A DNA stretch of 64,000 nt, from NCBI GenBank assembly GCA_015680685.1, contig MNCI01036134.1, positions 93,404-157,403 on the forward strand, in the 5' to 3' direction. Position numbers and translations under genes: made by a program. Shown here piece by piece: positions 49,150 to 61,220 of this stretch. Numbering within the stretch: the first letter of the stretch is position 1; each line of letters begins with the position of its first letter. The DNA comes from Gnetum montanum (Eukaryota > Streptophyta > Gnetopsida > Gnetales > Gnetaceae). A model generated the notes under the pieces. The model saw only the letters and a list, made by a program, of their open reading frames with translations, did no database searches and was not told the DNA's origin.

Positions 49150-52050
49150 GTGGAGAAGATCAAAAAATCCTAGGTGATGGAGGCTCCTGAAGTTCTAAAG
49201 GACCTTCACCAACTTTGGGCACGTGTGATGGTTGAGGCAGCTGTGGTTGTCCTACTATGGCTGCAACTTCGAGCAGAAGGTGAAAGGCATCTAGTAATGC
49301 CTTTATCTTTTCCTTTTTAGTATAAGGATCATTCATAGTCCATGCAACATCGCTAATGTGGGCTAGAATGGGGATATCCCATGTACAAGCCATTACCAAG
49401 AACAACTCCTTTACGTTGACAAACTAGGTAGTGAATTGTTTGCACTTGACATCAAATGCCTTGACTAAGTTTTGTAGCTTTTGGTAGTCATGCATCCTTC
49501 TAGCTAGGTTCTTAGTGATAGATCTTTGATCAGTATATTTTCCCTTGAGAACATCAAGTTTAGCATTTTCCACTATAAGCTTTTGCTTGGTGTCTTTGTG
49601 ATGCTTGAACTCAGCCTCATACAAAAAGTATGAGCTGGCCACCTATTTCTCTAGTTCTAACTGCAATTGTTCAGTAGTCAACATGACCAGATTTTCATAT
49701 CAAAGATTAGCAAGCCCCATGTATTTTGTCACCTCCTAAATTTGCAACTTCATGTAAATTTCTACTTTATTGTATGCATCTATCCCATCAATGATAGCTT
49801 CCACAATTCTCTTCCTTGTTGGAGTTATTGGAGGGTTTCATTTACTTTTTCCTTTACCAACTAGATGTGTTTTTCATTCACTTATTTTTGTAGATTGGCC
49901 TAATCTTTGTAATGATCCTTAACTCTCTCAAATTTGAGAGCATCTAATTTTTAGGTGGCTACCTTAATCATAATCTTCTAGCAAAGGGCATAGACCTCCT
50001 CCATGGAGAGGTTTCTATTTTATGCTGCTAATCTCCTTAGTTCTGTGTTGGCTCTAGCTAGTTGCTCCTACTATTGATGGATGAAGTCGATTAATTGCTA
50101 TTTGCACTCATCAACATTTTGTAGGTGATGGTTCTCTACAGTCAATTGTACATTCTCCTAGCAGGTTTGATCCAAGGCTTTCTAAATTTTGTGCTATGTA
50201 GCCTCTACCAAGGATTAATAGAACACCATTGTTTCCATCGCACCCTTAACCCCTTTCAATCTAGTGTGAAGTTGTTCAATAGCTTCATCTCTTGTTAATG
50301 TTGGGCTAAGAAATGTAGGGTTAGTAATTTGGGCTTTTAATTTAGCAACTTCAATAGCCAAGCATTTATTCAGCTCCTTGACTATTTTGAGTTACCCCTT
50401 CAAGATGATGTTTTTATCCCTTACCTCGAGCAAATCTAAATGGGTTGTAGTAATATTGTCCAAAAGATCAAAGACATATGGAAGCAGTTGCCCAATTCCC
50501 ACCAATCAATCCAGTAGTTCTTCATGCTATGCTACATTTATCTTATCACTTGTGGTTCCTACAAACCTCTGCACATCCTTAAGTGTAGTGATGTCTAGTA
50601 CAAACACTATAGGTACATTGAGAATTTTAGCTACTATATCAACAACCATTTTTGCTGCTGTCTCCTACCCTTGGTGTTACATCACCAATACGATTGCCCC
50701 CTTTCCTTCCTCCAAGCACACTAAGAAGGTTGTGATGTTCCTAGAAATTTTTGGGAGTGGTTGTTTTTCTTTAAGAGATATTTTGATCTCTCTAGCACTA
50801 GGATTTGCTCTTGCATAGAACTACATTTTTTGAACCAAGAAAATGGATCCACCTTCATCCATCAGGTTGATTTTTCGGGCCACCTCATTTAGGTGGCTCA
50901 TTATTGGTTTATACAGATATGGGTCCCTGCCACTCATGCCTACTTGTTGCTCTTGTTTTCTCAAGATCCATTCTTGGTATTCGTGCAACTGTTGGGCTAT
51001 TACAATGATGTCTAGCATAGTTGTTTTAGTGGTAGGTGGAGGTGGTGGTTGCTACTTTTCTTTTTGAATGGTCATTGTAGGCATTTTGTCTTCATCATCT
51101 TTACCTAGTTAGCAGCTGGAACATGCTTGATAGCATTGTTTGTATAATGAATTTTTCCTCCCCTTTGACAAAGTTTTTTGATGAGGCATGGGAAGGGAAG
51201 TGCCTTCCTTCCATGTTCATTTTCTTTAACCCACTTCTCCATCTCTAGATAGATCAGCTATGGAAGGTTGATACGGAATCTCCCACTTAGAGTGGTGCAT
51301 GCAAGGGTAGAAAAGGTAGTGATTTTTCATGGACTTACCATGGGATTGAGGTGGAAGGCTGCAATCTTGTAGTGGATTCTTTCTACCAGTGTGAGCATGC
51401 CAAACTCCTTGTAGTTGACACCATAGCACCATTGCATCCATTCTTTCTTGATGTTGAGGTTTTCCTACTTTGAAATCTCAATGAGACTAGCCCCTATTTC
51501 TAACAATCGAAGCACTTTAGCAATGTCCTTCATCGAGTATGACATTGAGATGTCTGTGATTTTGATTGTTGAATTGACCTGCTTGTTGTTCTAAAATAAA
51601 AATGTCTCTCCCATCTACCACTCCTTTGTGAAAGTGATTATTGAACACATGGGAGAGGCCATCAGTTGGTCTTGCACTTCTTTTGGCTCTTTCTCTAGGA
51701 AACGATCAAATTTTAACTCCTTGAGAAATATTTTTTGGACCTCCCTTAATCTAATCTAATATAGGTAATCTTTTATCAAGGTTACCTTGATATTTACTTA
51801 TTGACTTGGTACATCATCCTAGTGGGAGTGTTTTGTTATTGCTGTTGGTTCTACAATCTATCGAATAGATTCCACCTTGGCCTCTTCCCTAAGAGTACTT
51901 GTGGTGTGGGTTGCAAGTGGTTCTTCTTGGGCTTATTCTTGGCCCCTTTCCATTCTAGGCCATTTCTCCCTTGGTTGAGATGGTACTACTTCTTGCATGT
52001 GGTTTCCTTCTCTCATTAGTTAGTTACACTTTGGCTAAGGTTGGACAATA
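49150..52050 (-). pseudogene. ORF3 of element F (decayed)
   Basis: Best view of the post-integrase ORF. N-terminal part (51450-51130): RIHYKIAAFHLNPM, INLP, IYLEMEKWVKENEHG, LPFPCLIKKLCQRGG, resembling the PF20167-type plant transposon protein domain. Next, 51018-50821 with QVGMSGRDPYLYKPI. Then the conserved block 50720-50380 (LEEGKGA, VDIVAKILNVP, EELLDWLVGIGQLLPYVFDLLDNIT). Then a long coiled-coil-like region to about 49700 (LARANTELRRL, SMEEVYALC), and a C-terminal ASSYFLYEAEFKHH (49642-49600) and AMLHGL-type end near 49330. About 950 codons in all, in several frames. Role unknown; no envelope or transmembrane signature recognised. Confidence 0.62.
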
Positions 52051-53990
52051 GTATATTGATTATTGTATTAATTATTTATCGCAAATGTCACCAAAGCTTG
52101 TTGGAAAGGATTAAATCTTGTAATTTGGTGTTTAATAGTTGATTTCTTAGTTAAACCTTCGTGGGAGTTAGAAAAATGGTGAAAAATTTTCTGTTAAAAA
52201 TGGCACATTTATGGCCCACGACAAAGAGCTTACCTCTGGTAGATGTAGGGTGAAAGAAAAAAGTGATTTGGATAAATGGTCAAGAGGTTATGGGCTTTGA
52301 AAGGTTCTGGGCTTTGAAAATTTAAAAACCTCCCTTGGCATTTGTGAGAAAATGTAAAAATTTTCAAATGGGATTATGCATATATATAGAATTTTTCTAT
52401 TGTGTCGACAAGGCTATGTATATGGGGCCTCATATATGCATCTACTTCATAGATAGGGCCTTGTATATAGAGCCCATAGGAAAAATTTTGAAATTCGAAT
52501 ATCTTAAAAAATATAAGGAATTTTTTAATGAATTTGGGGTCCATGGAGTCCCAAAAAAGCTAGGAATATGATGAATTCATTGAAGAGGGTCTTTCAAAGC
52601 TCAAAAATTTAAAAATTTGATGGAGAATGTGTTTGTTGAATAAAATATGTAAAGGAGCACATGGTTTGATGTAGAAGATGGATGTACAAAAGATTTTGAT
52701 TGCAATAATGCCTAAGGATAAGGTACTTAATGAACCCAATCAAGAGATATGCAAGTGCGTCCTTCCCTTAGTAGGCACATGCCTTGTTTTCTCTTTAATG
52801 GTTGATGGAGTTAAGGACAAAAACTCAAGATTCTACCTAAGAATTTAAATATGTCAGAACAGGACACCAAATCAAGAACATGAACTTTGGTCATGAGGTG
52901 AGTTACAGACAAGATAGACAAATGATGGAGAAGGTGGAATGGAATTTCAAATTAAGTTCATAAGATGTCCCTTGTGGAGTTTGTGTTTAAAATGACCTGA
53001 GCAGGTTCATCCTTAGTCTAGACCAAAACTAACCTCTTTTAGTGACTTTGCATCATCATTCCAAGATTGATCCACCCCCTTGAGACACACAAGTGCTCTC
53101 ACAGAACAACCACTTTTCCATAAAGAGAAGAAAAGAGAAGCAAGAAGTGAGAGAAAGCCTTAGTTAGAGGGGACCTTTAGGCATGGGTAACATGTCTTTC
53201 TAGTCCCATAACTAGTGCTTGTAGTCCATTTATTGTCTAAGGGGTGTATTTTAAATTTCCATAATGTTTTCTTAATTTTTTTTTTGTTTTTTTTTCATCT
53301 TTTTTTCTTTTTTGTCTCTATTTTCTTTTTGGATGGGAACAACACTATGTAAAGACTTTATTTGGCTTCTTGTTATTAGTCTATGAAAACACTCAAGCAC
53401 CCAAGTAAGTAGAAGAGTACGAAGAGTATCGAGTCCCTTTGAAGTGACACCCTATGCATACCTTTGAATCCTTCCCAATTCTAGAAACTACCAAGGTCAC
53501 AAATTTATTAAAATCTTATTTAATGAAAAGGAACCTCAAAATTCCAAAACAAGAAAAACCATAATGTTTGTGGATGGGTGGATGTCGTGGGCTCACTACT
53601 TGTTTTATGAAAAAGAAACCATGACTTAGTCATTGGTACAAAAATTTAGAAATAGAAACTAGACATTAGCAAATAGAACATTAAGCACAAACCACCATTA
53701 GTAATATCTATGACACCACTATGTCCTATTGGCAGAAAGCACATTTATAAGAAAAAATTTGAAAACAAAATCAAACCATGTAAAATATATAAGAAAGTGT
53801 AAAATATTCATGAAAGATGTAAATGTACTAATGTTGGTTTTAAACAAAAAAAGGTGTAAAACAGGAAAAAATTGAAAATAAAAAAGGTGTAAAATAAATA
53901 GCTTGTAAAATAAAAAATGTGAAAAACAAAGAAGAGAAAAAATGAGGAGCCATATGAATGATTTGCATAGATTTCCATCTCTTCTACAAT
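52050..53990 (-). other. Pol-ORF3 spacer of element F
   Basis: Contains the U3-like module (52379-52480), a minus-strand splice-donor-like GAGGTAAGC at 52229-52237 between that module and ORF3, the conserved GGGTAACATGTC stretch near 53181, and a T-rich run at 53277-53330. No other coding region seen. Confidence 0.5.
52379..52480 (-). promoter_or_regulatory. Internal U3-like promoter module upstream of ORF3 (element F)
   Basis: On the minus strand, GTCGAC and ATGAGG/GGCCC-type motifs (52403-52480) are followed by TATATATA (52381-52388), facing ORF3 about 0.35 kb downstream. The run from CATATATATAG through GGGGCC parallels CATATTTATAG through GGGGCCC in this element's 5' LTR (61034-61076). 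Function inferred. Confidence 0.45.
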
Positions 53991-56900
53991 TGAGTTGGAA
54001 GGAGGAGATCCAAAAAATTAAGCATGTTGTCCATCCATTGAGGTATTTATTGCACTGAATTACTTAGGCTCATGGAAAGGCTTTACCTGTTGGATGTTGA
54101 CCAACTGCTTTTTATTTGGGCTTTCATATTTGTATATGATCATGGCTGTAGAAGAAAAGGTTTCGTAAATTATATAAGGCCATTCCCACAATTTTTGGAA
54201 TTTAGTTTTTTGAGGTATATGTGTGGGATTCCAGTAAAGCACCTTATCTCTTGGTTAAAATTTCACTTTCCATATTCTAAGGTCATGTCATTGTTTTTTG
54301 AATGCCTTGTGTACTTCATTCAAGAACAAGACTACTAATTGATTTTTATTTAGCACATTGAGGTTGACCAATCTTTCTATTTGTGCTAGACTTAGGTCAA
54401 GATTTAGATCATAGGTTGTTGAGGGTGTACAGAACTTGGATTGAACTAGGAGTGTTGGAAGTTTCTTGTACACTAACTCATAGGGAGAGTAGCCAATAGG
54501 GACTTTCCATGTTAAGTGATAGGCCCAAAGGGCATTGTTGAGTTTTGTGCTCTAGTCTCTCCTATATTTGCTAATAGTTCTTATTATAATCTTTGTGATC
54601 TCCCTATTAGTTACATCTACTTGCCCATTGGCTTGGGGTGATAGGATGTTGTTAATTTATGTCCAATCCCCAAGTGTTACATGAGTTTTTGAAAAGTGGC
54701 ACTTGTAAAATGAGTTGACGTGGCATCCCAAACCTATTTATAACATTTTGTTGTATAAATCAAGTAGCAATGGATGATGTACAGTCAGTGATAGCTACAA
54801 CTTCTACCCATTTAGTACAGTAGTCAATGAAAATGATTATGTATGCCTTCCCATTGAACATGGGTGTGATGGAACCCATGTAGTCAATGCCCCATATGTC
54901 AAAGGGCTCTAGTGATTAAATCCACTATTGAGAACCCTCCATTCATGTAGTCATCCCACCATCTCATTGATAGCACTCATAGGATTAGAGAAATTGGTTG
55001 GCATCCTTGAAGATTATGGGCCAATAGTATCCTACCATTAGGATTTTTATGGTCGTGCATCTCCCAGCATAGTAGTGTCCATATGGACCTTCATGAGCAT
55101 CTTGGAGAACTCATAGTTGATCTACATCAGGGACACACCAATGAACCAAGCTATCAATACACACCTTGTAAATATGTCCATCGATTTTCATGAAGTACTT
55201 AGCTCAATTAAGAATTTGTTATTTCTTCCTATGTTCTAGATCTTGTGGCATCTCCTAAGTGAGAAGATAAGTGAGGATGTCATCATACCATTTTGGTTTT
55301 GTAGGAATTTGTTCATTTATTGCAATGACAAAGAGAAGTTTATTAGGAAATAAATTGAATAATATAATTTTCTCCTCTTTTTTATCCCATCGCAATTGAG
55401 ACAAGTGGTCAACAACCACATTCTCTATCCCTTTTCAATCTATCATTGTAAGATTGAGTTCTTGCAAGATTATGAGCCACCATATGAAATGAGGACTCAG
55501 CGTTGGCTTATTCATGAGGAAGTGGATGGCACTATGATTAGTATGCATAATCACTTTATATCCAAGTAGATAGTGCCTAAAATTTTCTAGAGTAAATACC
55601 ACTATCATTAGTTCTTTTTCTGTGGTGGTGTAATTTAGTTGTTCATCCACAATGCTTCAACTTATGTGGTGGATGTAATATGGATGTTTCTTATCATCCA
55701 ATTGTGTGAGTACGACTCCTAAAGCATAGTTAGATGCATCTGTGATTATGTAAAATGGTCTCAGCTAGTCTAGTGCCCATAGGATTAGTGTTTCTATGAG
55801 TTTTTCCTTTAGCTATTGGAATGCATGTTTGCACTCCTTGGACCATATGAAGGAAACATCTTTCTTTGTAAGCTCGACTAATGACTTTGTGATCTTATAG
55901 AGATTCTCTATGAATCACCGATAGTATCTAGTATGTCCAAGTAATGATCAAATATGTTTGGTGATTTCTGGTTGGTGAGTGATTTCTTAGAAGACCCTTG
56001 TCTTTTTAGTGTCTACCTCAATCCTTGCCTAAGTAATTCTATGCCCCAGTACTATGCCTTCCTAGATCATTAGATGGCTCTTTCGCTAATTGAGCCTAAG
56101 GTTTGTTTCAACACATCTTTTCAGTACTTGCTCAAGGTGATCTAAGGCTTGCTCAAATGTAGCACCATAAGTGGAGAAGTCATCCATAAAGACTTCTACT
56201 CCACTACTAATCTAATGTTGGAAAATACTAAGGATTAGGCATTAAAAATTGGCAGGAGCATTACATAGATCAAAAGGCATAATCTTGTGAATATTACTAC
56301 TCTAGGGACTTGTGAATATTGTTTTGGCCTAATCTTTAGGTGCAATCTAGATTTGGTTATAACCACTATAACCATCTAGAAAACTATAATAGAAATGCCC
56401 TAAAATGGTGTCCAACACATGATTAATGAATGACCATGGAAAATGATCTTTTAATGTTGCCATGTTTAATAGCCTAAAGTCAATGCAAACCCACCATTTT
56501 CCACCTCTCTTTGGCACTATGTTGAGTGGACTGATCCACTCACTATTTGTAATGGGGTAGATGAACCCTACATTTGTGAGTTTCTCAATCTCCTCTATAA
56601 CAATCAATTTTAATTTTTGGTTCAATTGCCATTGCGCTTATCTCCTTGGCTTCATGGATGGATCAATGTAAATGTGATGTTGGCATATTTGGGGATCAAT
56701 TCCAATGAGTTCAGGATATGGCCAAGTAAAGATTATTGGCTATTTGTTGACCACTTCCAAAAATTTTGCTTTCTATTTAGGATCAAGTTTGGCATTAAGT
56801 ATAACTAGCTTGCCATTTTTCAAGAATGCATATTCTAGGCTAGCAAGTAAAGTTTTTAGCTCTAGGGGCTCTTATTTAAAATTCTCAAAGATCTCCAACT

Positions 56901-57600
56901 CTTTCCAATTAGTATAAACATTTTCATCATCAAAGAGTTAGTGATGAACTTGCTCAAGTTCATCCATGCCTGTGACATAGGTGCATGTCAAGCTTTCAGT
57001 AGGTTCCATGCACATTGTGCTACTATCAAAATTAGTGGTCAACCATTGGGTGCCCTTTTGTTTTGTGATTGCTATGTATAGACACCTTTGAATATCTTCT
57101 TCTTGTGCATACTACTTGTATGCAGAAAGAGATGTTGGTTTCATTGCCTATAGTTTCTGCATAAATTGCACCTTGTATCACTATACCTGATGCATGAAAC
57201 TCATCTCTTCTTGATTTTTCCAAATGCATTTTCCTTTGATATTTGTAAGGAAAGATCTCTAATGTCCATTTTTGCATTGACAATGCTTAACCATGTCCTT
57301 TCCATAATGATTGGGAAGTCCCCCTTGTAGTTCTTGACCTTAATTACTAGGAAGTTGCTAGGATAAGACTACCCATAGATAGTGGTCACAATGTCTTTGA
57401 CCAGTCCTAATGGAATAGTGATGGATTGGTCTATCAATTCTAATATGATATTGTCCTTCTTTAGAGGCAACAGGTTCCAAGTAATATACATCTCATGAGA
57501 AATCAAATTCACACTACAACCTTAATCAAGAAGAGCCTTACATGGTTCATTCCCAACAATTTGTAGATAAATAAGAGGACTTCTAGGATCAACTAATTTT
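53990..57600 (-). pseudogene. pol of element F (protease, RT, RNase H, integrase; decayed)
   Basis: Protease: LLD-stop-GCSVNLIS, with the active-site Ser codon replaced by a stop at 57522-57524, continuing to about 57230. RT: 56625-56347 (SEWISPLNIVPKRGGKWW, CIDFRLLN, FLDGYSGYNQI), then an intact VFMDD catalytic box near 56180. RNase H: NYTTTEKELMIVVFTLENF and MHTNHSAIHFL (55650-55435). Integrase: H-x-H relic and YYWP (55110-55010), IDYMG and IDYCTKWVE (54890-54810), HPKPMG near 54630, and the C-terminal domain 54242-54060 (LWEWPYIIYETF, NIQQVKPFH). Standard Ty3/gypsy order. Stops throughout. Confidence 0.82.
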
Positions 57601-57799
57601 TTGGGAAGGTTTCTAGCCCAGGTCCAATTAGATACAACATGAGTAAGCATGATGATATGGATTTTGGACTGCATTTGGTTTGAAGGGAACCTAATGGAAT
57701 GATTTACAAAGGATGAAGCAAGAGCATGGTGGCCACTCGCCTAAGTTAGTGAGGGCTTACTAGGGTTGGTGGGTCAGAAGAAAGGTCTTTTACAAGCAT

Positions 57800-60118
57800 G
57801 AGGTTCTAAATCCCTTGGTTGATAAACTGATTATAGATTGATGGCCCTAGTAGCATTACATTGCTATGGCTAGGTTGGAAGTTCATCTTACATAGATGGA
57901 GTAGGAGGTAGTTGGGTTGAGGATGGAGGAATAGGAGGATAAGGATGGAATGTGGCATCCCTCTTAGAATGTGAAGAATGAGCTCTATAGTACTCAAGAG
58001 GGTAGTAGTGATGCTAGAAGGGAGAAGCATGACTAGAAAAATCATGTGGACATAGTGGTTGTTGAACATAGTACCCATATGGATTTGGTTCCCTATAAGG
58101 GTATTGCTACCTTGGTGGTGGCATCCCCCATGACTATGGTTGGTGCCATTGTTAGTAATGCTCATATAGTTACGGTGGTGCTTCACTTGGATAATATTGT
58201 TGTTGTTGTTGGAACTATTCGAGGTTGCGTTGAGGATAAGGTTACCTTCTCAATGCTTGCCTTCTTGCTAGTAATGGATTTAAACCATACATCCTAGACT
58301 CTTGTAAGTATGACATAATGGGACAACATACCTTGGGATGTTTGTATTGTCAGATGTTACATCCACCATCATCATTTGAATCAGTTTCTGTAACTTCATC
58401 TACTACAACAACCTTTCCCTTACCCCTTTGGTAGGCATATTTAGCTTCTTTTTGTCTCTTGTGGTTATGATCACTATTTTGCTCTCTTGATTCTTTGGTG
58501 ATTTTTAGAGTATTTTGGAACTTCTCATCTAGAAAATTCCACATTTTTCCACCTTTGTCAAAATTTTAGATATAGATTTTTGAATCGACAAGGTATTTCT
58601 TTTGACTACCTCATTAAGAGGTGATTCTTTCTCATTGTCACAAAAATGAACTTTCCTCTTTCTGATCAAGGGATTCCTATTGTATTCCTCCATACTTTCT
58701 TGTTTCCTCAGCTCTTCTTCTTTCACTACCTACTTAATTAGCCTTTGGATTCAATAGGTTCAAAATTATAATAGTATCCCTTGGTCATGAACCCCAAGAG
58801 TTCTCCTTGTTTCCAATCTAAGTCCATTAATGATATTACAAAGTTGTTCCCTTTGAGAATAACCATGGCTAGGACATTGATGCATAAAAGAATAGTATTT
58901 TCCCATGCCAACATCCAAGGGTTCATGGTTCCCTTACTTCCATCCTTGGATTTAACTTCTCAAATTAGACACTGTAGAGTATGTTTGATACTTATCATTG
59001 AATAGATCAAGCATTATACTCCATCAGTGGATAGATTCTGGGTCCAAGCACCGGTACTAACTTTTTTCTTCCTTGATGAGTATCCTAGGGAATAGCTTGA
59101 GTTTCTACCAATCATTTTTAATATTTTTCAAGGAACAAGCATCAGGGAAAGCTTGGAGATGTGTTTTTGAATTAGAGTTATATCACTCTTTAAATTTGGG
59201 AATATTGTTCATATCAAGTCATATGATTCGTCTATTTTTCACATGCTTGGTTGGAATTTTTATAGCCTCTACAATATTTAGCATGCTTCAAGTTGCCAAA
59301 AAAGGCTCATCATAATCATTATTTCATTATCGTTGATGATGTCCTTTATTACCCCTTTTTTCATTCTAGGCTTAGCAATCATTAGTATTTTTTCTTTGTT
59401 CACCTCCATCACGGTTGTTCCTTCTATGAAATCTTTTAGAACTAGAAGAGGAAGAAGATGAAGATGAAGATGAAGAGGAAAAAGAGGAAGGAGGACTACC
59501 ACCATCATCATTTCTGCCAATTTTTCTTCGATTGTCACAACCATGTTCATCGATTTTCTTATCCTCTTGACACTTGTCCAAGCCATTGCCTTGATTGCCA
59601 TCTTTTACTAAACTTGGATTGTTGATAGTAGACCATAGATTTGGAGCCATAGATTCAGAGCCACATCCCCATCATCAGTAACAAGGGATGAAGATTTCTC
59701 ATGTTGAGATCCCCCTGAGGAAGGATCCTCATTATCATCTTAGTGCAATAGGGATAAGGGATTAGTGAACTATTTTCCCTTTGCAAACTCATGATGCTTC
59801 TCCTAGTGTCAATATCTTTGGCATTGTGTTTAAGTGGGATGGTATTCTTGGTAGTTGTAATCATGCATAATGCACTCCTCTTAAAGATCATGGATGCCTA
59901 ACTTCTTAAGAGTTTGAAGTAGCATCATAAGCATAGATCAATTGGGAGGCATTACAATGTTGTCTTCCATGTTACACCATTGCAGTTGCTCATCATGAGG
60001 TAGGATGAAGGTGAAGTTAGGTACGTAGTCATTTGGATGAGTATATACCAGTTTGCATTCTTATGGAATTGGTGGTTTATCATCATCATGATTGTGAGAA
60101 GAAGACATTTTGGAAAAC
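57800..60118 (-). pseudogene. gag of element F (decayed)
   Basis: ATG at 60118 (MSSSHNHDDD), 123 bases past the PBS, then a VYTHPNDYVPNFTFIL motif like element 1. A run of about 15 Ser codons (near 59440-59490) is followed by a basic KRFHRRNNRDGG stretch. Capsid domain relics lie around 59300-58900. The 58726-58350 segments hold the Lys/Glu-rich post-capsid part with a frameshift near 58530, then a zinc-knuckle relic C-N-I-stop...H-x4-C near 58350. The C-terminal part to 57800 is Pro/His/Tyr-rich. Confidence 0.77.
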
Positions 60119-60240
60119 AAATAGAATATTAGTGTGCTTATGTGATTATATTATTTGAGAATGATGTTGATCTTGGGGTTTGTACAAAAATTTTAATGAT
60201 GTTCACTAATCCTAGATAGCACATGTTTCAATATAAAGAG

Positions 60241-60258
60241 TCCTTGACAAAGGTGCCA
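60241..60258 (-). other. Primer-binding site of element F (tRNA-Asp type)
   Basis: The plus strand reads TCCTTGACAAAGGTGCCA, one base from the 5' LTR; a decayed match to the tRNA-Asp 3' end. Confidence 0.8.
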
Positions 60259-60259
60259 A

Positions 60260-61171
60260 TGATAACTGGTGTAGGTAACCCTATGTTCAACTATACGAAT
60301 TATGAAGCGTTCACACACGATCCGGTCAAATTCCATGAAGTTTATAGTTTTTAGTACATTAGTCTTCTAGGAAGTGAACCTTTTCCTAATGATCATTCAT
60401 TATCTTCCCAATTACACTTGTGATGCAAAAGGATATGGTTAAGTGTAATCGAGACATATGATTTTTATTATTTTATGTTTTATATTCCTTGGTGCTTAAA
60501 ATAGAGAGATGAAGTAATTTTAATAATTAATTAACTACTTAAATAATCTCTAACTAGTCCTAATATAGGCATTCAGTCCCACTTTCCATACATGTCCTAA
60601 ACCCACATATCCACTATTGGGTTACCAAGTGCTATGCTATTGGGCACACCAAGCAATAATGTTGTTGGGATTACTAAGTGAATATGTGTTTATGCTCGAA
60701 GTAGTCGTACATATTTGTTTAATCTATCTAGCTTAATTAATTTACTAATCACTTGAATTCTAATTTAGCTTAATTAATGGAATAATTAATGAAAATAATA
60801 AATTCATAAATAAATCATTAATCTATTCTAAGTTTTGCAAGGTTTTCTTAAAAGGCTCATCTTTATTGTTATACACACTAGTGTGGTTTAGGTACAACAA
60901 TGCTTGAATAAAGATCTATATACTTTCTAATCCTTGTTGTGGGAACTTAGAGAAATATTCTAACTTTCAAATCAAAAAATACAAGAGCTTTACTACTACT
61001 ATGACTTGACTCCTTATAAACATGATTGTAAGCTCATATTTATAGTTTTTATTACAAGGTTGCATTGGTGGGGCCCTGTAGACATAGCGAATGCTACATC
61101 GATTTAGCCCCCTTGATGGGAAAACACCACGTAAATGGGGACCCATTGATGTGACACTTTGACACTTATCA
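60260..61171 (-). repeat. 5' LTR of element F
   Basis: 912 bp, TGATAAC to CTTATCA. R contains CTTTATT (60861-60867) and AATAAAG (60907-60913). TATA-like CATATTTATAG at 61034-61044 and the ATCGAT-type U3 array at 61075-61145. Confidence 0.87.
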
Positions 61172-61220
61172 AGAAAGAAATTTAGATTTGTTTTTGATGA
61201 ATCATGTTTTGCCACACCCC

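Larger units (their letters stand above)
48015..61171 (-). mobile_element. Full-length Athila-like Ty3/gypsy element F
   Basis: A 13.2-kb minus-strand element: 3' LTR 48015-48949, ORF3, spacer with U3-like module, pol, gag, PBS, 5' LTR 60260-61171. Flanks AGCAA (48010-48014) and AGAAA (61172-61176) are a target duplication with one change. It is the most complete copy in the window and has no recognised nested insertion. Its right end is only 23 bases from element G. Confidence 0.87.

Noticed and set aside
50378-50818. 146-codon plus-strand frame
   Set aside because: It is the antisense of the conserved ORF3 block of element F; the minus-strand reading matches D and E, the plus-strand one matches nothing recognised.
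59278-59601. 107-codon minus-strand frame with many Met and Leu
   Set aside because: Overlaps the F gag Ser tract in another frame; the gag frame at 59650-59372 is in phase with the gag ATG at 60118.
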